From the NCBI GenBank assembly GCA_037893245.1, contig JBAIAA010000693.1, positions 620,001-684,000 on the forward strand: DNA of 64,000 nt, read 5' to 3'. Both the position numbers and the translations under genes were made by a program. Position 1 is the stretch's first letter, and every line of letters begins with the position of its first letter. The DNA is from Crossaster papposus. Its lineage: Eukaryota > Echinodermata > Asteroidea > Velatida > Solasteridae. The notes beneath the pieces were generated by a model. The model searched no databases, was not told the origin of the DNA, and saw nothing but the letters and a program-made list of their open reading frames with translations. Positions 36,814 through 46,303 of the stretch are shown piece by piece.

Positions 36814-38450
36814 ACTACTCTTGTGACGTCACTCTATTCAGAAAAGTGTCGATTATTTTAAAGAATGTACAGTTAACTGTACATTCTTTTAAGAATTAAC
36901 AGAAAAAGAACGACTCAATGGACACAGAAATTGCTATTGTTATATTTATTACAACTTAGTAAGAGCTTAGTTGACAGTTTCTTTAGAGCTTTCAACAGTT
37001 AATTGTCTTGGAGGTCTCTTTGCCGTGTCGACACGCTTATGAGGTTTCAGCCCGGCTGACTGCTCTCCTATGGTCCTTATTGGTTCTGGCCACCGAAGCC
37101 CTTGTTGTAGAGACGAGATGCTGCCATGCTCGATCGTATGGAGTGGTTCGTCCAAAAGCCTTGTTGCACAGATTTGCCACAACCTGGGATATCAACAATA
37201 ACAAAAATAAAATAAAATGGATGCGCCAAACCGCATGTAACAAATTGCATCAAGGTTTGTCTAAAACATTCGAAAATGAAAATGGCCCAAGAACTTATTA
37301 CGACTAAGAAAACAAATGGAGGATAAACTTTTTGTTAGCAAGGTCGAAGCGATGGTTTGCAATTTAAAATATGTACATTTCTTGTAAATGGGAATAATTT
37401 TCGACGGAGATAGGTCATAGTTATGTCATACGTTCGAAGGTACTACCTAAAAAGTACTACTAATGCACAACTTTAAAAGGGCTGGTATACGTATAACACG
37501 TACATGTACTTTACATTCGCTAACTCGCCCATGTTGTCCTGTCCTGTCGTATACCCGTGTAGCAAAAACGGCAGAAAAACCAACAGAAATTTGTTTTGTT
37601 CCGAGTCTGGTTTGACGTGTGATAATGAAACCGTTCAGGGTTTAACAAAAGGCTGGTATACTTTTGACACGGAATAATGACTACTGACGCTATTGTTACA
37701 CCATAAAAAGGGCAAAAATTGGTAAAAATAATAAGCCAAAATGAGCTGCTGATGAGAGCTAAGCCAAATGTTGGGAATAACAAGTTCTTGTTTCCTTTCC
37801 TTGCTTATTTTCCATCATTACCTGATCCGTTAGGGGTCCAAATCAGCCACGAGTAGTAGGAAGTTTCTTCACCTCTGAATCTGCCGCTTTAGTATAAATC
37901 CTCATTGGAGTATAAATCCTCATCGAATATTTCCCAAAATACTGGTGTAAATCACCATCAAAATAAATTAGCGAGTCAGTTCTTGAGGTGACACAACATA
38001 TCTCCCAACGTATTCCTACTCAAAAATATGTACGGATCCTCACTGGAAGACATATTAGCGGAGTTAGCAGAGACACACCCGACGCACGAATGTATGGCAT
38101 CAAATGACTTCGATGTCGAATGTACTGGGCATTTTAAACACCCTCATTTTACCCAACCTTTATTCAATTGTTTGGTTACGCAACACGGAGACTAGACAGG
38201 ACAAAGCTTTCACATTCCTTAGTAGCTTGCACCACTGAACAATGGAATTAAATCGTCTCATACTTTAAAGCATTAGTAAGAATTGACACTTGTTGTTCCT
38301 TTTAAATATTGACAATGGGTGTAAAAGGGACGTAGTTTAAGTCGGAGAAACGACTCAAAAGGTGGACATTCTTTGATTCAAATTGGGCTCGGACGCTGCG
38401 CGTCCTCGCCCATTCGAATCAAAGAATGCCCACTTTTTCGTCATTTCTCC
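36814..38450. mobile_element. 1.64-kb insertion in the polymerase gene, TTAA at both ends
   Basis: TTAA at 36810-36813 and 38451-38454 flanks non-coding sequence that separates the two polymerase halves. No long inverted repeats join its ends, but both ends carry TTAA-bounded palindromes (36862-36888; 38341-38450). It may be a nest of several TTAA-specific elements, not one unit. No transposase was recognised inside. Confidence 0.65.
38341..38450. repeat. 110-bp TTAA-flanked hairpin
   Basis: TTAA at 38337-38340 and 38451-38454. Arms 'ggagaaacgactcaaaaggt' against 'actttttcgtcatttctcc', with 'cattctttgattc' / 'gaatcaaagaatg' inside and a GC-rich loop 'ggacgctgcgcgtcc'. Confidence 0.75.
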
Positions 38451-38454
38451 TTAA

Positions 38455-40706
38455 CAGAACCTCGCACTGACGAAGAAAAAGAAGAATATTGTTACGTAAA
38501 CAAAAAAGGATTTAAAGAGTCAAAGTGTATCGAGTGTAAAAAACGGGTCAACAAATTTAGAAAGGTGAGAGATCACTGTCACATCACGGGTAAATACAGA
38601 GGAGCCGCGCATGCTTTTTGCAATCTAAAACTGCAGGTGGTGCCCCATAAAACCACAATACCCGTCATCTTTCACAATTTACAAAATTACGACGCTCATT
38701 TAATCATGCAAGGTTTGTCTAAGATTAAAGAAAATATCGATTTTATTCCCAGCAACTCGGAAAAATACATTTCGTTTTCGATCGGTCAACTGAGATTTAT
38801 AGACTCGTTTAAATTTATGGCAGCGTCGTTGGATAGACTAGTCAGCTCGTGTCCCAAAGAGGCGTTTACTCTACTCAGAGAACGCTATAAAGATCAACAT
38901 CCTAAGAGTGTTGACCTGCTCTTACAAAAAGGTGTTTACCCGTACGAGTATATGGACTCGTTTGATAAGTTTGAAGAGACGAGCTTACCAAGCATCGACA
39001 ACTTTTATAGCAGCCTCAAAGACTCGAATATATCGCAAGACGATTATTCTAAGGCTCAACAAGTGTGGAACGAATTTAACATCAACAACTTAGGCGAATA
39101 TCACGATTTGTACGTGGCCACCGACGTGTTACTTTTAGCAGGTGTGTTTGAAAATTTTAGAAAAATGTGTAAAAAGAACTATAAGTTAGACCCCGCTAAC
39201 TATTATACCTCTCCTGGATTATCGTGGGACGCGCTGTTAAAACACTCGGGAGTCGAGCTCGAGTTATTGGCCGATGTGGACAAGCACCTGTTTTTTGAAA
39301 AAGCAAAAAGAGGAGGACTATCGAGCGTAGGTGGTGCTAGGTACCACAAAGCAAACAATAAATATCTACCCGATTTTAAAACGGACGAGCCATCGACTTA
39401 CATCATGTATCTCGACGCCAACAATTTATACGGTTGGGCCATGAGCCAGTATTTACCTTACGCCGATTTTAAATGGGCAAAAGCCAAAGACTTCACGACG
39501 GAACTCATTATGTCAATCTCAGAAACGTCTGATATAGGGTGTCTGTTGGAGGTAGACTTAGATTACCCCAACGCTTTGCACGATTGGCACAATGATTTTC
39601 CTCTAGCACCCGAAAATATCAAAGTACCCAAAGAGTGGTTATCTGAGTATCAACTAGGGTTAACCGCAGTCGAGAACAACGAATCTAAATTAATAGCCAC
39701 TCTATACAACAGACGTAAATATGTCTTGCACTATAGATCGTTACAACAGTATCTAAATCTTGGTATGCAACTCAAAAAAGTACACCGCGTATTAAAATTT
39801 AAGCAAGCGCCTTGGATGAAAGATTACATAGACAAAAACACTCGACTAAGAGCTAAAGCAACGTCCGACTTTGAAAAGGACTTTTTTAAGCTCATGAACA
39901 ACAGCGTTTTTGGAAAGACGATGGAAAACGTGAGAAATAGAACGGACGCGTTTTTGCTCAGAGACGACCAAGTTTCCAAATATCAAGCGTTGGTGCGTAA
40001 ACCGAGCTATAAACACACGACGGTTTTTACCGATTGCAATCTATCGTTTATCGAAATGCATAAGACCAAGACGGTATTAAACAAACCTATTTATGCGGGA
40101 GTGAGTATTTTAGACCTCTCAAAAACTCTCATGTACGACTTTTATTATAACCACCTCAAAGAGACCTATAGAGACCGAGTAGGGTTACTTTATACCGATA
40201 CGGACAGTCTACTCTTGAGCTTTGAGACAGACGATGTTTACAAAGATATACAAAAAGACTCTGACTTGTACGACCTGTCAAACTACCCCACCGATCACCC
40301 CTTGTACGACTCTAAAAACAAAAAGGTCATCGGTAAATTTAAAGACGAGTTTGGTGGAAAACCAGTCAGCGAATGCGTTTGCTTAAGACCAAAGATGTAC
40401 TCGATTTTAACAGCCGACGACTCTAATCTTAAAAAAGCCAAAGGGGTCACAAAGTCGGTTACCGACAAAAAATTAAGTCACGATCGTTATCTCGACTGCC
40501 TAAAAAAAAAAGATTATCAGCTAGACACGATGACATACATCAGATCAAAAAATCACATCTTGCACACCATAACTCAAAACAAACTGTCGTTGAGTCCTCT
40601 GGACACAAAGCGGTATATACTCCCGAACGGTTCGTCTACTCTAGCTTTTGGTCACTTTAAACTTGGAGGTAACTCGGTGTCTGGAGGCACAACCTGGAGC
40701 TCTTGA
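38455..40706 (+). pseudogene. Protein-primed DNA polymerase B, C-terminal half
   Basis: About 750 codons after the insertion. First a second half of the Cys-rich region (CIECKKRVNKFRKVRDHCHI, TGKYRGAAHAFCNL), then exonuclease II/III (PVIFHNLQNYDAHLIMQGL). The polymerase core follows: MYLDANNLYGWAMSQYLPYA (motif A with the catalytic Asp), KLMNNSVFGKTMENVRNR (motif B) and LLYTDTDSLLLSFE (motif C, YxDTDS). The palm is intact. Its last 55 nt overlap the convergent integrase gene. The frame relation to the N-terminal half is off by one at the insertion site. Confidence 0.92.
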
Positions 40707-41488
40707 ATAACGAAACTTCGATTGGGACCTTTCTTGAGATAATAAAGAGTGGGCTGGTTGTCTACTTTGATCGCGCGATCCAACCCAAAAACCTCGAGAC
40801 TCCAAATAGGATCGGTCGCTCGCCTGCGCTCTCCTCCCTCTAACTCACCAGGTGCGTAAAGATATCTAAAAATATCACCTTTTCTCACCAACTCTTTTTC
40901 TACCTCTGAGGGAGAAGAACTCATTTGGCGAACTTGCGTTTCTCGCATGGCAAGCTTAGGAGTTAGTGGCTCGTAATCTTCTGTCGTTATCAATCTGGTG
41001 GTTTCATCGTTTAACGCCTTAATCACGTCGGGCAATCGTTTAACCCAGAGTCGCGATCTCTCCGTCGGATTAACAATCTCTGCAGCGTATTGATGGCTGA
41101 ACAATCTCTCTGCCAAAGTCCTGTTAAATCTTTCTACCACTGCCTGCGCTCTGTGGTTACCCGGTTCACCCACTTGTATCGCGACTTTTTTCTCTTCCAG
41201 TTGCTTTTTAAAAGCACCGTGAAATTCTTTACCCGCGTCTACTTTTAACAGCTTGGGCCAAGTCAAAGGTGACCTAGCGTAAACTCGACTCAAAGCGTCG
41301 GCCACTTGGGTACTCGTCTTGTTGGTCAAAGGTTCGGCCTCTTTAAAACGCGTGGCTACGTCTACGACCGTCATCGCGTACTTGTATTCTTTTTTACCGA
41401 CTTTATCGTAAGGTAAAAATAACAAGTCTATCTGGTGCATTTCGTTGGGAACAGCCATGGACTTGTTCAAACTCGTAGGCCGGGGTAT
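40652..41488 (-). pseudogene. Polinton-type integrase, catalytic core and C-terminus
   Basis: Reads on the minus strand from the inserted MITE. Catalytic residues of the retroviral integrase fold: MHQIDLLFLP (first Asp), LLKVDAGKEFHGAFKKQL (second Asp) and NHRAQAVVERFNRTLAER (Glu). A C-terminal barrel-like region (GDIFRYLYAPGELEGG, SLEVFGLDRAIKVDNQPTLY) follows. The true start lies upstream of the insertion at 42139. No ATG starts this piece, consistent with it being the 3' part of a split gene. Convergent with, and overlapping, the polymerase gene. Confidence 0.9.
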
Positions 41489-41969
41489 CAGGCCCGTAAG
41501 ACACTTTTTTCAAAGGGGGGGCGTTTTCAACAACAACAAAAAAGTCAAAAAAAAAATTTTCCTTCGGAAACACGCTCATTCTCTTATTTTAATGTTCCAT
41601 TATGGTGTCATAGTTTACCTTTCTTGTTGGTCGACGCACAGTTTTCTCTGTTTTTGGTCAAATTTTCCGGGGGTTTCCAAGTCAGTCACCTCGTGAATTT
41701 CACGTAAGTGGGGGAGGGGGCGGGGGGCGGGGTTGCGGGTGGGAGGGGGGTTGAAGTCAAATAAATTCGCACGTCAAAATTGTTCGCACGGACACAAAAT
41801 TTCGCAGTCCAAAAAGCACTATAGTCAATGTTTTATGAGTAGTTTTACTATCATTGATATTTGAAACTAAGAAAAACGCAATTTTTACCTTAAAAAAAAA
41901 AAAAAAAAAAAAAAGATTTTCAAAGGGGGGGCGTTCGCAACCGTCGCCCCCCCCCATCTGACGGGCCTG
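41489..41969. mobile_element. 481-bp MITE inside the integrase gene, GGTAT duplication
   Basis: Starts CAGGCCCGTAAGA and ends with the near-inverse ATCTGACGGGCCTG. The flanking duplication is GGTAT at 41484-41488 and 41970-41974. The integrase reading (YIPRP) is repeated at both edges, as expected. The interior has A-, G- and C-runs and a repeated 'tttcaaagggggggcgtt'. Superfamily not assigned. Confidence 0.85.
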
Positions 41970-41974
41970 GGTAT

Positions 41975-42139
41975 ATACGTAGGAGGTGGTAAATAAATTT
42001 GCCACAACGCTTGTTTTCTTAACCAATTTCTAGTTTCTTTTTTGGACGCGCCCGTTTTTTTAGCTAATTTTACAACCGCGCCTTCACCCTTCCAATAACC
42101 GGCGGGGCTGTAATACACTTTTTTAAACTTTGTTTTCAT
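41975..42139 (-). pseudogene. Integrase N-terminal segment, cut by the MITE
   Basis: Starts MKTKFKKVYYSPAGYWKGEG and contains VKLAKKTGASKKETRNWLRK, a helical region as in the N-terminus of Polinton integrases, then PPPTYIPRP at the insertion point. The rest of the gene is at 40652-41488. Confidence 0.8.
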
Positions 42140-42148
42140 TTTATTTAA

Positions 42149-42577
42149 CTAAACAAACTTATAAACTAAAAAACCTACCAACGCCGTTCCTCCCAAAACA
42201 AACGCTAACTCGCCGGTCTTTTGGTCTTCGCTAGGTGCGTAAAAATTAGCTAGAGTGGGCTCATGCTGCAGGCCCACGGGTACTTGTGCGTCTGAGCGAG
42301 TAACCGAGTTGTACTCTCTGAGAGCCTCGTCTATACTTTCAAAAGTCCTTTGAGCCTTTGCTTGTTTTTTGAGTCGATCGTTTAACCAATCGAGATACTT
42401 TACCCTCGCTCTTTCCCAATTGTTTTTTGCCGTTGCCAGTTTTTCTAAAGCCAAGTCGTGTCTCTTGCGCTCTTCGTCTTGTTTTTGTTGTTTTATGCTC
42501 GAAAATAAAAAGTTTGACCCCGTGAAAGCTAAAGCGTTAACTATAGCGCCTCCGATCATCATAGCGATGCTAGCCAT
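42149..42577 (-). CDS. Small Polinton-like protein: membrane anchor, coiled coil, second membrane segment
   Basis: 142 codons. A hydrophobic N-terminus (MASIAMMIGGAIVNALAF), a charged helical middle with coiled-coil character (QDEERKRHDLALEKLATAKN), a Pro-containing linker and a C-terminal hydrophobic helix (LAFVLGGTALVGFLVYKF). It lies 10 nt upstream of, and co-directional with, the integrase gene. This topology recurs in the large minus-strand ORF at 43915. I do not recognise a named family. A structural or membrane-remodelling role would be a guess. Confidence 0.7.
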   Translation of the reverse strand: MASIAMMIGGAIVNALAFTGSNFLFSSIKQQKQDEERKRHDLALEKLATAKNNWERARVKYLDWLNDRLKKQAKAQRTFESIDEALREYNSVTRSDAQVPVGLQHEPTLANFYAPSEDQKTGELAFVLGGTALVGFLVYKFV

Positions 42578-42610
42578 TTTTAAAAAGAAACAAAAAAAAA
42601 TACTATAAAA

Positions 42611-43872
42611 ATGGACTTAGATTTTAAGAGCCTAGAAATAGTAGTGAACGCGGTCGACCGCAGTTCTTTTACAGCTACTTTTCCAGATTTACTCACCGAT
42701 TATAAGTTACCCGATGTTAAAACGGACGAGGTAATAAACAGATGGGAAACACAACCGTTGCTGTTTTATCAAAATCAACTTAATTTTGCCATTTGGTGTA
42801 GTACCACCGGGGTGGGTTTGGGGTGGGATCTTATTAATTCGATCGATCCTCTGACGCGCGCCGTATACAGATTTCACGTTTATTTTACCGTTAGAAAAGT
42901 ATTAGAGTTTCTCAAATGTCCCACTCCGAACGATACTATATTTAATGCCGTAAACAACAACATAGATCGCGGGTCTTATATAGACGCGTGTAGATTTTAC
43001 TACGCAAATCCTAAAAACACTTGGATCCAGACGGTAGATCATTATTCCGGTGGATTGGGGCAGGCTTATGCTTGGGGTAAACCTTTGGGAGATTACGATA
43101 CCACTGACTTGGGTATTGGTTACGGTAAATACGCGGGAGGAACTAAAATGGGGTTTGGCCCCTCAGATCCTCCTGGAGGATCTGGACGTTACAGCTCTCA
43201 AACGCGGTGACTAATTTGACGCAAGACGACGCCGTTGGCTCGTCGTGGAAACGTTTTATAATCCGCGAGTCCTTTTTGACAGATGTTGCTATAGAAAAAA
43301 TTAACGAATCTGTCAGGGCGTATGTTTACGCGCTGCTGGGGGCTCAAGCACAAACAAAAACTAGTATCATGACGCCTGGTACGGGGTTCGACGCTCAAGC
43401 TCAGTTTGTTAATATCGTAGAAGACTTGATATCGTCTCCGACCGATCTGGAAGAATCTATAACCCAATTTCAAGATTCGCTGCAATACGCCAGGAGTTCG
43501 TTAAACTTTGTGTTGGCAAAAGGATTATATCTCGTGCCTTCGAACGTGCAATTGAGGGTCGGAACCCACGAAGGATATAACAACAATATACAGATTGCGA
43601 CCGCTGAGTTGGCGTTGGGATTAAACTCAAAGATAAACTCAAACATACCACCAACACCAACTCTCGCAGTCGACCCACCACCCACGCCCGCGCCAACGCC
43701 AACACCCGCGGTCGTTGACCCACCCACGCCAACTCTCGCAGACGTTGACCAACCACCACCACCACCGCCACCACCCGTTCAGAGAGATCCTCACGAATAT
43801 GAAAAAACTTCGCTGATTGTCGGTACTTTAGCCATAGCAGGTATCTCATACCTGCTTTTAGACTTGTGGTAA
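42611..43872 (+). CDS. Conserved Polinton-like protein in two overlapping frames
   Basis: The first frame, 42611-43210 (199 codons), has QPLLFYQNQLNFAIWCSTTG and DPLTRAVYRFHVYFTVRKVL. The second frame, 43207-43872, has no early ATG and contains NESVRAYVYALLGAQAQTKT, FDAQAQFVNIVEDLISSP and GTHEGYNNNIQIATAELALG, then a Pro/Thr-rich linker and a C-terminal transmembrane helix (LIVGTLAIAGISYLLLDLW). From memory both halves occur as one protein in related elements of cnidarians and other invertebrates. So a one-base frameshift, or a programmed shift in the 'cgcggtgacta' overlap, separates them here. TACTATAAAA lies 10 nt before the start. Function unknown; a virion-like or membrane structural role is conceivable but not shown. 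Confidence 0.72.
43641..43790 (+). repeat. Pro/Thr/Ala-rich coding repeat
   Basis: Degenerate repeats of 'ccaacgccaacacccgcgg'-like units encode PTPTLAVDPPPTPAPTPTPA, a flexible stalk before the transmembrane helix of the 42611-43872 protein. A similar PAP stalk occurs in the 43915 gene. Confidence 0.8.
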
Positions 43873-43914
43873 AAAAAAAAAGCCTTCTAAGCTAACAGAA
43901 GGCTTTTTCTTTTT
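43873..43914. terminator. Stem-loop between convergent genes, possible 3'-end signal
   Basis: A-tract, AGCCTTCT, an 8-nt loop, AGAAGGCT, T-tract: a 13-bp stem if A/T pairs are counted. It fills the whole 42-bp gap between the stops of two converging ORFs. It resembles a bidirectional terminator, or the palindromic 3'-end hairpins known from some giant viruses. Confidence 0.6.
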
Positions 43915-45117
43915 TTAGAGACGCTTTTGTAAATAAACAAAAATTAAAGTTCCGACTCCCACTATAAAGGTCCACACGTGTTCTCCCAACCATCCGACGG
44001 TTTTGCTCAATACGTTAAATATCCAACTCGCTATACCACCTAAAATTCCGGGCAAGGCGCCGAGCAGCTTGGAGCCTAGTTTAGCGAGCACGTTTGACAA
44101 GTGTTTTAGTTGCGACTGTATCCATTCTTTTACGTTACTCGAGTGAGACGGTGGTGCGGGCGCAGGCGCCGGCGTGGGTGCGAGCGCTGGCGCACCGACC
44201 GACAAAACACTATTTACTATCAAACCGATAGCCAAACTAAACGCCGTCAAAATGCTCGCGATGGTCACGCCTTGTTCTCTAAACAACGTTCTAATTTTTT
44301 CCCCCAAGGTCGTGTCGATTTCTAACATCTTCGTAATCGTTTCTTTGATTCTATTCATCTGACTTCTGAGTTTTTTTGCGTTGATAGACGCGGCTTCTAA
44401 TCTAGCAGATCTTTCGATCTTTAAGTTTTCTAATTTCTCTCTCAGGTCTGTTCTGTCACCGTCGCTCAAGCTTTCGGCGAGTTCCGCTTTGGTCTGTGCT
44501 ATCTCATCGTCGACTTGCCTGAGACGCGCTAAATTTAGTTCTAAGTTTCCTCTCGTCGTTTGAAAGGCTTTGTCTAAACCCGCGATTTCTCTGTTGGATA
44601 AGCCAGTTTTACGTTCAAGAGCTTCGGTGGGTGACGTAAAACTGGTTTCTTGTTCTTGGACTACAGTTTTTTTGAAAATTCTTCTTAAAGCGTTGGACAC
44701 TTCTGAAAGATATGACATCGGGATAGAGTCCGTATTCTCTTCAAGTATTTTTTGTTCTTCTGTACTAAGTGGGTTTCGTTGATAATCTTTAAAACCTAAT
44801 TCATTTCTAATAAAATATATACCGTTGATGCCTAATGCCTTAGCATTTTTTTCGATGCTGCTTAATTTTAAAAATTTGTTGGGATTTTTTTCCCACGTTA
44901 ATCTTACTTTTCCTTTGTCGGTTACAGAATATAACGCGTTATCTTTTACTGTGAATCTTTCACGTTGCGGAATTATATCACTTCTTCCTTGACTTTGGTA
45001 AAAATCTTTGACTTTTTCATTAATAATAAACACAAGGTTCCCTTGTTCTAAGGTACCCTCACTGGCTTGAACAACGGCTGGATCTCTCGTCAACACAACG
45101 GCGAGAGATCCAGCCAT
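43915..45117 (-). CDS. Coiled-coil membrane protein of the Polinton-like element
   Basis: About 400 codons from the ATG at 45115-45117 (MAGSLAVVLTRDPAVVQASE); an upstream in-frame ATG at 45156 is less likely because homologues, as I recall them, start here. Order: a compact N-terminal domain (NLVFIINEKVKDFYQSQGRS), a long charged coiled coil (ETITKMLEIDTTLGEKIRTL), a hydrophobic segment (IASILTAFSLAIGLIVNSVL), a Pro/Ala stalk, and a hydrophobic C-terminal part (LLGALPGILGGIASWIFNVL and HVWTFIVGVGTLIFVYLQKR). It resembles proteins I associate with Polinton-like repeats in cnidarians. Role unknown; the two-membrane layout suggests a membrane-inserted or entry-like structural protein, which is inference only. 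Confidence 0.72.
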   Translation of the reverse strand: MAGSLAVVLTRDPAVVQASEGTLEQGNLVFIINEKVKDFYQSQGRSDIIPQRERFTVKDNALYSVTDKGKVRLTWEKNPNKFLKLSSIEKNAKALGINGIYFIRNELGFKDYQRNPLSTEEQKILEENTDSIPMSYLSEVSNALRRIFKKTVVQEQETSFTSPTEALERKTGLSNREIAGLDKAFQTTRGNLELNLARLRQVDDEIAQTKAELAESLSDGDRTDLREKLENLKIERSARLEAASINAKKLRSQMNRIKETITKMLEIDTTLGEKIRTLFREQGVTIASILTAFSLAIGLIVNSVLSVGAPALAPTPAPAPAPPSHSSNVKEWIQSQLKHLSNVLAKLGSKLLGALPGILGGIASWIFNVLSKTVGWLGEHVWTFIVGVGTLIFVYLQKRL

Positions 45118-45570
45118 TGTGTTGCCGGGATAACAAATTTGATAACAAATTTTCACGATATATCCATAGAGACCTTATCCGATGAACTGTTTTATATATC
45201 CATTCCCGAACAAAATCGCATAAAACTATCAGGTAATTTGTCTAAACTGTTAGGTTTACCTAGGGGTTGGCTTTATGGTGGTAATCATTTTGGAAAATTT
45301 AACCTAAATCTTTACAGCGCGGTCTTTTTACATTGCGAAGAACTGTCTACGCATTCAAATTTTGTTGACGGAAAACAAACCAACCTGTTGGAGAGTATAC
45401 CCGTACACGGTGATGCCGCTCGTTCAAACAATCCCCAAGATCCTAACAAGTGTTCAAAAGAGTTAGTCAGCGATAACATAAACAACCTCACGTTTTCGTT
45501 AAAAAACGGTCTTGGTGAGGTGATAGATAACAGAGGTAAAGAGATAATTTTTAACGTAGAAATATTTTAG
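45067..45570 (+). CDS. Unrecognised Polinton-like ORF, divergent from the coiled-coil gene
   Basis: 167 codons; the first 17 overlap the start of the divergent gene, so the real start may be later. Contains SDELFYISIPEQNRIKLSGN, LSKLLGLPRGWLYGGNHFGK and FLHCEELSTHSNFVDGKQ, a beta-rich-looking soluble protein with no transmembrane segment. Followed after 13 nt by the next plus-strand gene, suggesting one transcription unit. I cannot name the family. Confidence 0.6.
   Translation: MNNGWISRQHNGERSSHCVAGITNLITNFHDISIETLSDELFYISIPEQNRIKLSGNLSKLLGLPRGWLYGGNHFGKFNLNLYSAVFLHCEELSTHSNFVDGKQTNLLESIPVHGDAARSNNPQDPNKCSKELVSDNINNLTFSLKNGLGEVIDNRGKEIIFNVEIF
45079..45113. repeat. 14-bp perfect hairpin at the start of the coiled-coil gene
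   Basis: GGCTGGATCTCTCG and its inverse CGAGAGATCCAGCC, 7-8 nt apart, lie within the first 15 codons of the minus-strand gene and inside the divergent plus-strand ORF start. Confidence 0.8.
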
Positions 45571-45583
45571 TTACTTTTGTAAA

Positions 45584-46189
45584 ATGACGACTAGTATTTA
45601 CCCCGATCTAAAACACGACGAAACGAGGGTGTTTAGATTGCAAAAGATCGAAGAAGTTCAAAAAGAAATATTAACGCAACGAGAACAGCGAAGCGCGTTG
45701 TGTAAAAAATATGGTAAGTTAATTACGACACTTTCTACAACAGAAACCCTAGCTGAGGTGAGTGGTGTGATTTGTGGGAGTTTGGGAATCGTGGCTATAA
45801 GCGGCGTCATTACGTCACCCGTTGGTATAGCGTTAGAGGGGGTAGCCGTGGGTTTTGGTTGTACCGCGTTCGTATTAAAATATTTTAGCAAACGATTTAG
45901 ACGTAAAGTTAAAAAACACGACGAGATTAGAGTCTTGGCTGAGGCTAAACTTAACAGCGTAAGAGATCTTATTTCTCAAGCTATAGAGGACGGCGATATA
46001 TCCCACGAGGAGTACGCTTTGGTGTTAAAGGAACTGAGGCAATTTAACGATATGAAAGAGGCTATCAGGTCCGACAGCTTGCTGTCAGAAAAAAAAGGTG
46101 AGAGTGATATGGAATCCGAGATTAAGAGACGCGTTGGAGAATTGGTTTTGATCGAAAAAAACGGAATTATCAAAAAACTTACAGCTTAA
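45584..46189 (+). CDS. Polinton-like protein with central membrane hairpin and coiled coil
   Basis: 201 codons. A charged N-terminal helix (VFRLQKIEEVQKEILTQREQ), a Gly-rich hydrophobic hairpin (VSGVICGSLGIVAISGVI, PVGIALEGVAVGFGCTAF), a basic loop (KRFRRKVKKHDEI) and a C-terminal helical region (LNSVRDLISQAIEDGDISHE). I recall very similar proteins next to Polinton polymerases in corals and Hydra. Those are uncharacterised. A membrane-active role is plausible from the hairpin. It ends the gene block of this element. Confidence 0.72.
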   Translation: MTTSIYPDLKHDETRVFRLQKIEEVQKEILTQREQRSALCKKYGKLITTLSTTETLAEVSGVICGSLGIVAISGVITSPVGIALEGVAVGFGCTAFVLKYFSKRFRRKVKKHDEIRVLAEAKLNSVRDLISQAIEDGDISHEEYALVLKELRQFNDMKEAIRSDSLLSEKKGESDMESEIKRRVGELVLIEKNGIIKKLTA

Positions 46190-46303
46190 CGATCACACAA
46201 AATTATTTCGATCAAACCCCTAGGCCTCCCCCTTATGTGGCAAAACCGTCAGCGCCGCCAAAAATATAATATTTTATTCGACACGAAAAACCTTTTGTCA
46301 CAC

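Larger units (their letters stand above)
35125..46189. mobile_element. Polinton/Maverick-like element without recognisable capsid genes
   Basis: A contiguous block of ORFs: family-B DNA polymerase (+), retroviral-type integrase (-), small membrane protein (-), a two-frame protein (+), coiled-coil membrane protein (-) and two further plus-strand proteins. Polymerase B plus integrase defines Polintons/Mavericks. I find no major or minor capsid protein, packaging ATPase or cysteine protease among the frames. Inverted terminal repeats were looked for at 34700-35100 and 46190-46500 and not found. So this is either a reduced or truncated element or a group with a different gene set. Two inserted elements break the polymerase and integrase. 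Confidence 0.78.

Noticed and set aside
37008..37783. Short frames on both strands inside the polymerase insertion
   Set aside because: No motif, no codon continuity, and no transposase signature; treated as non-coding.
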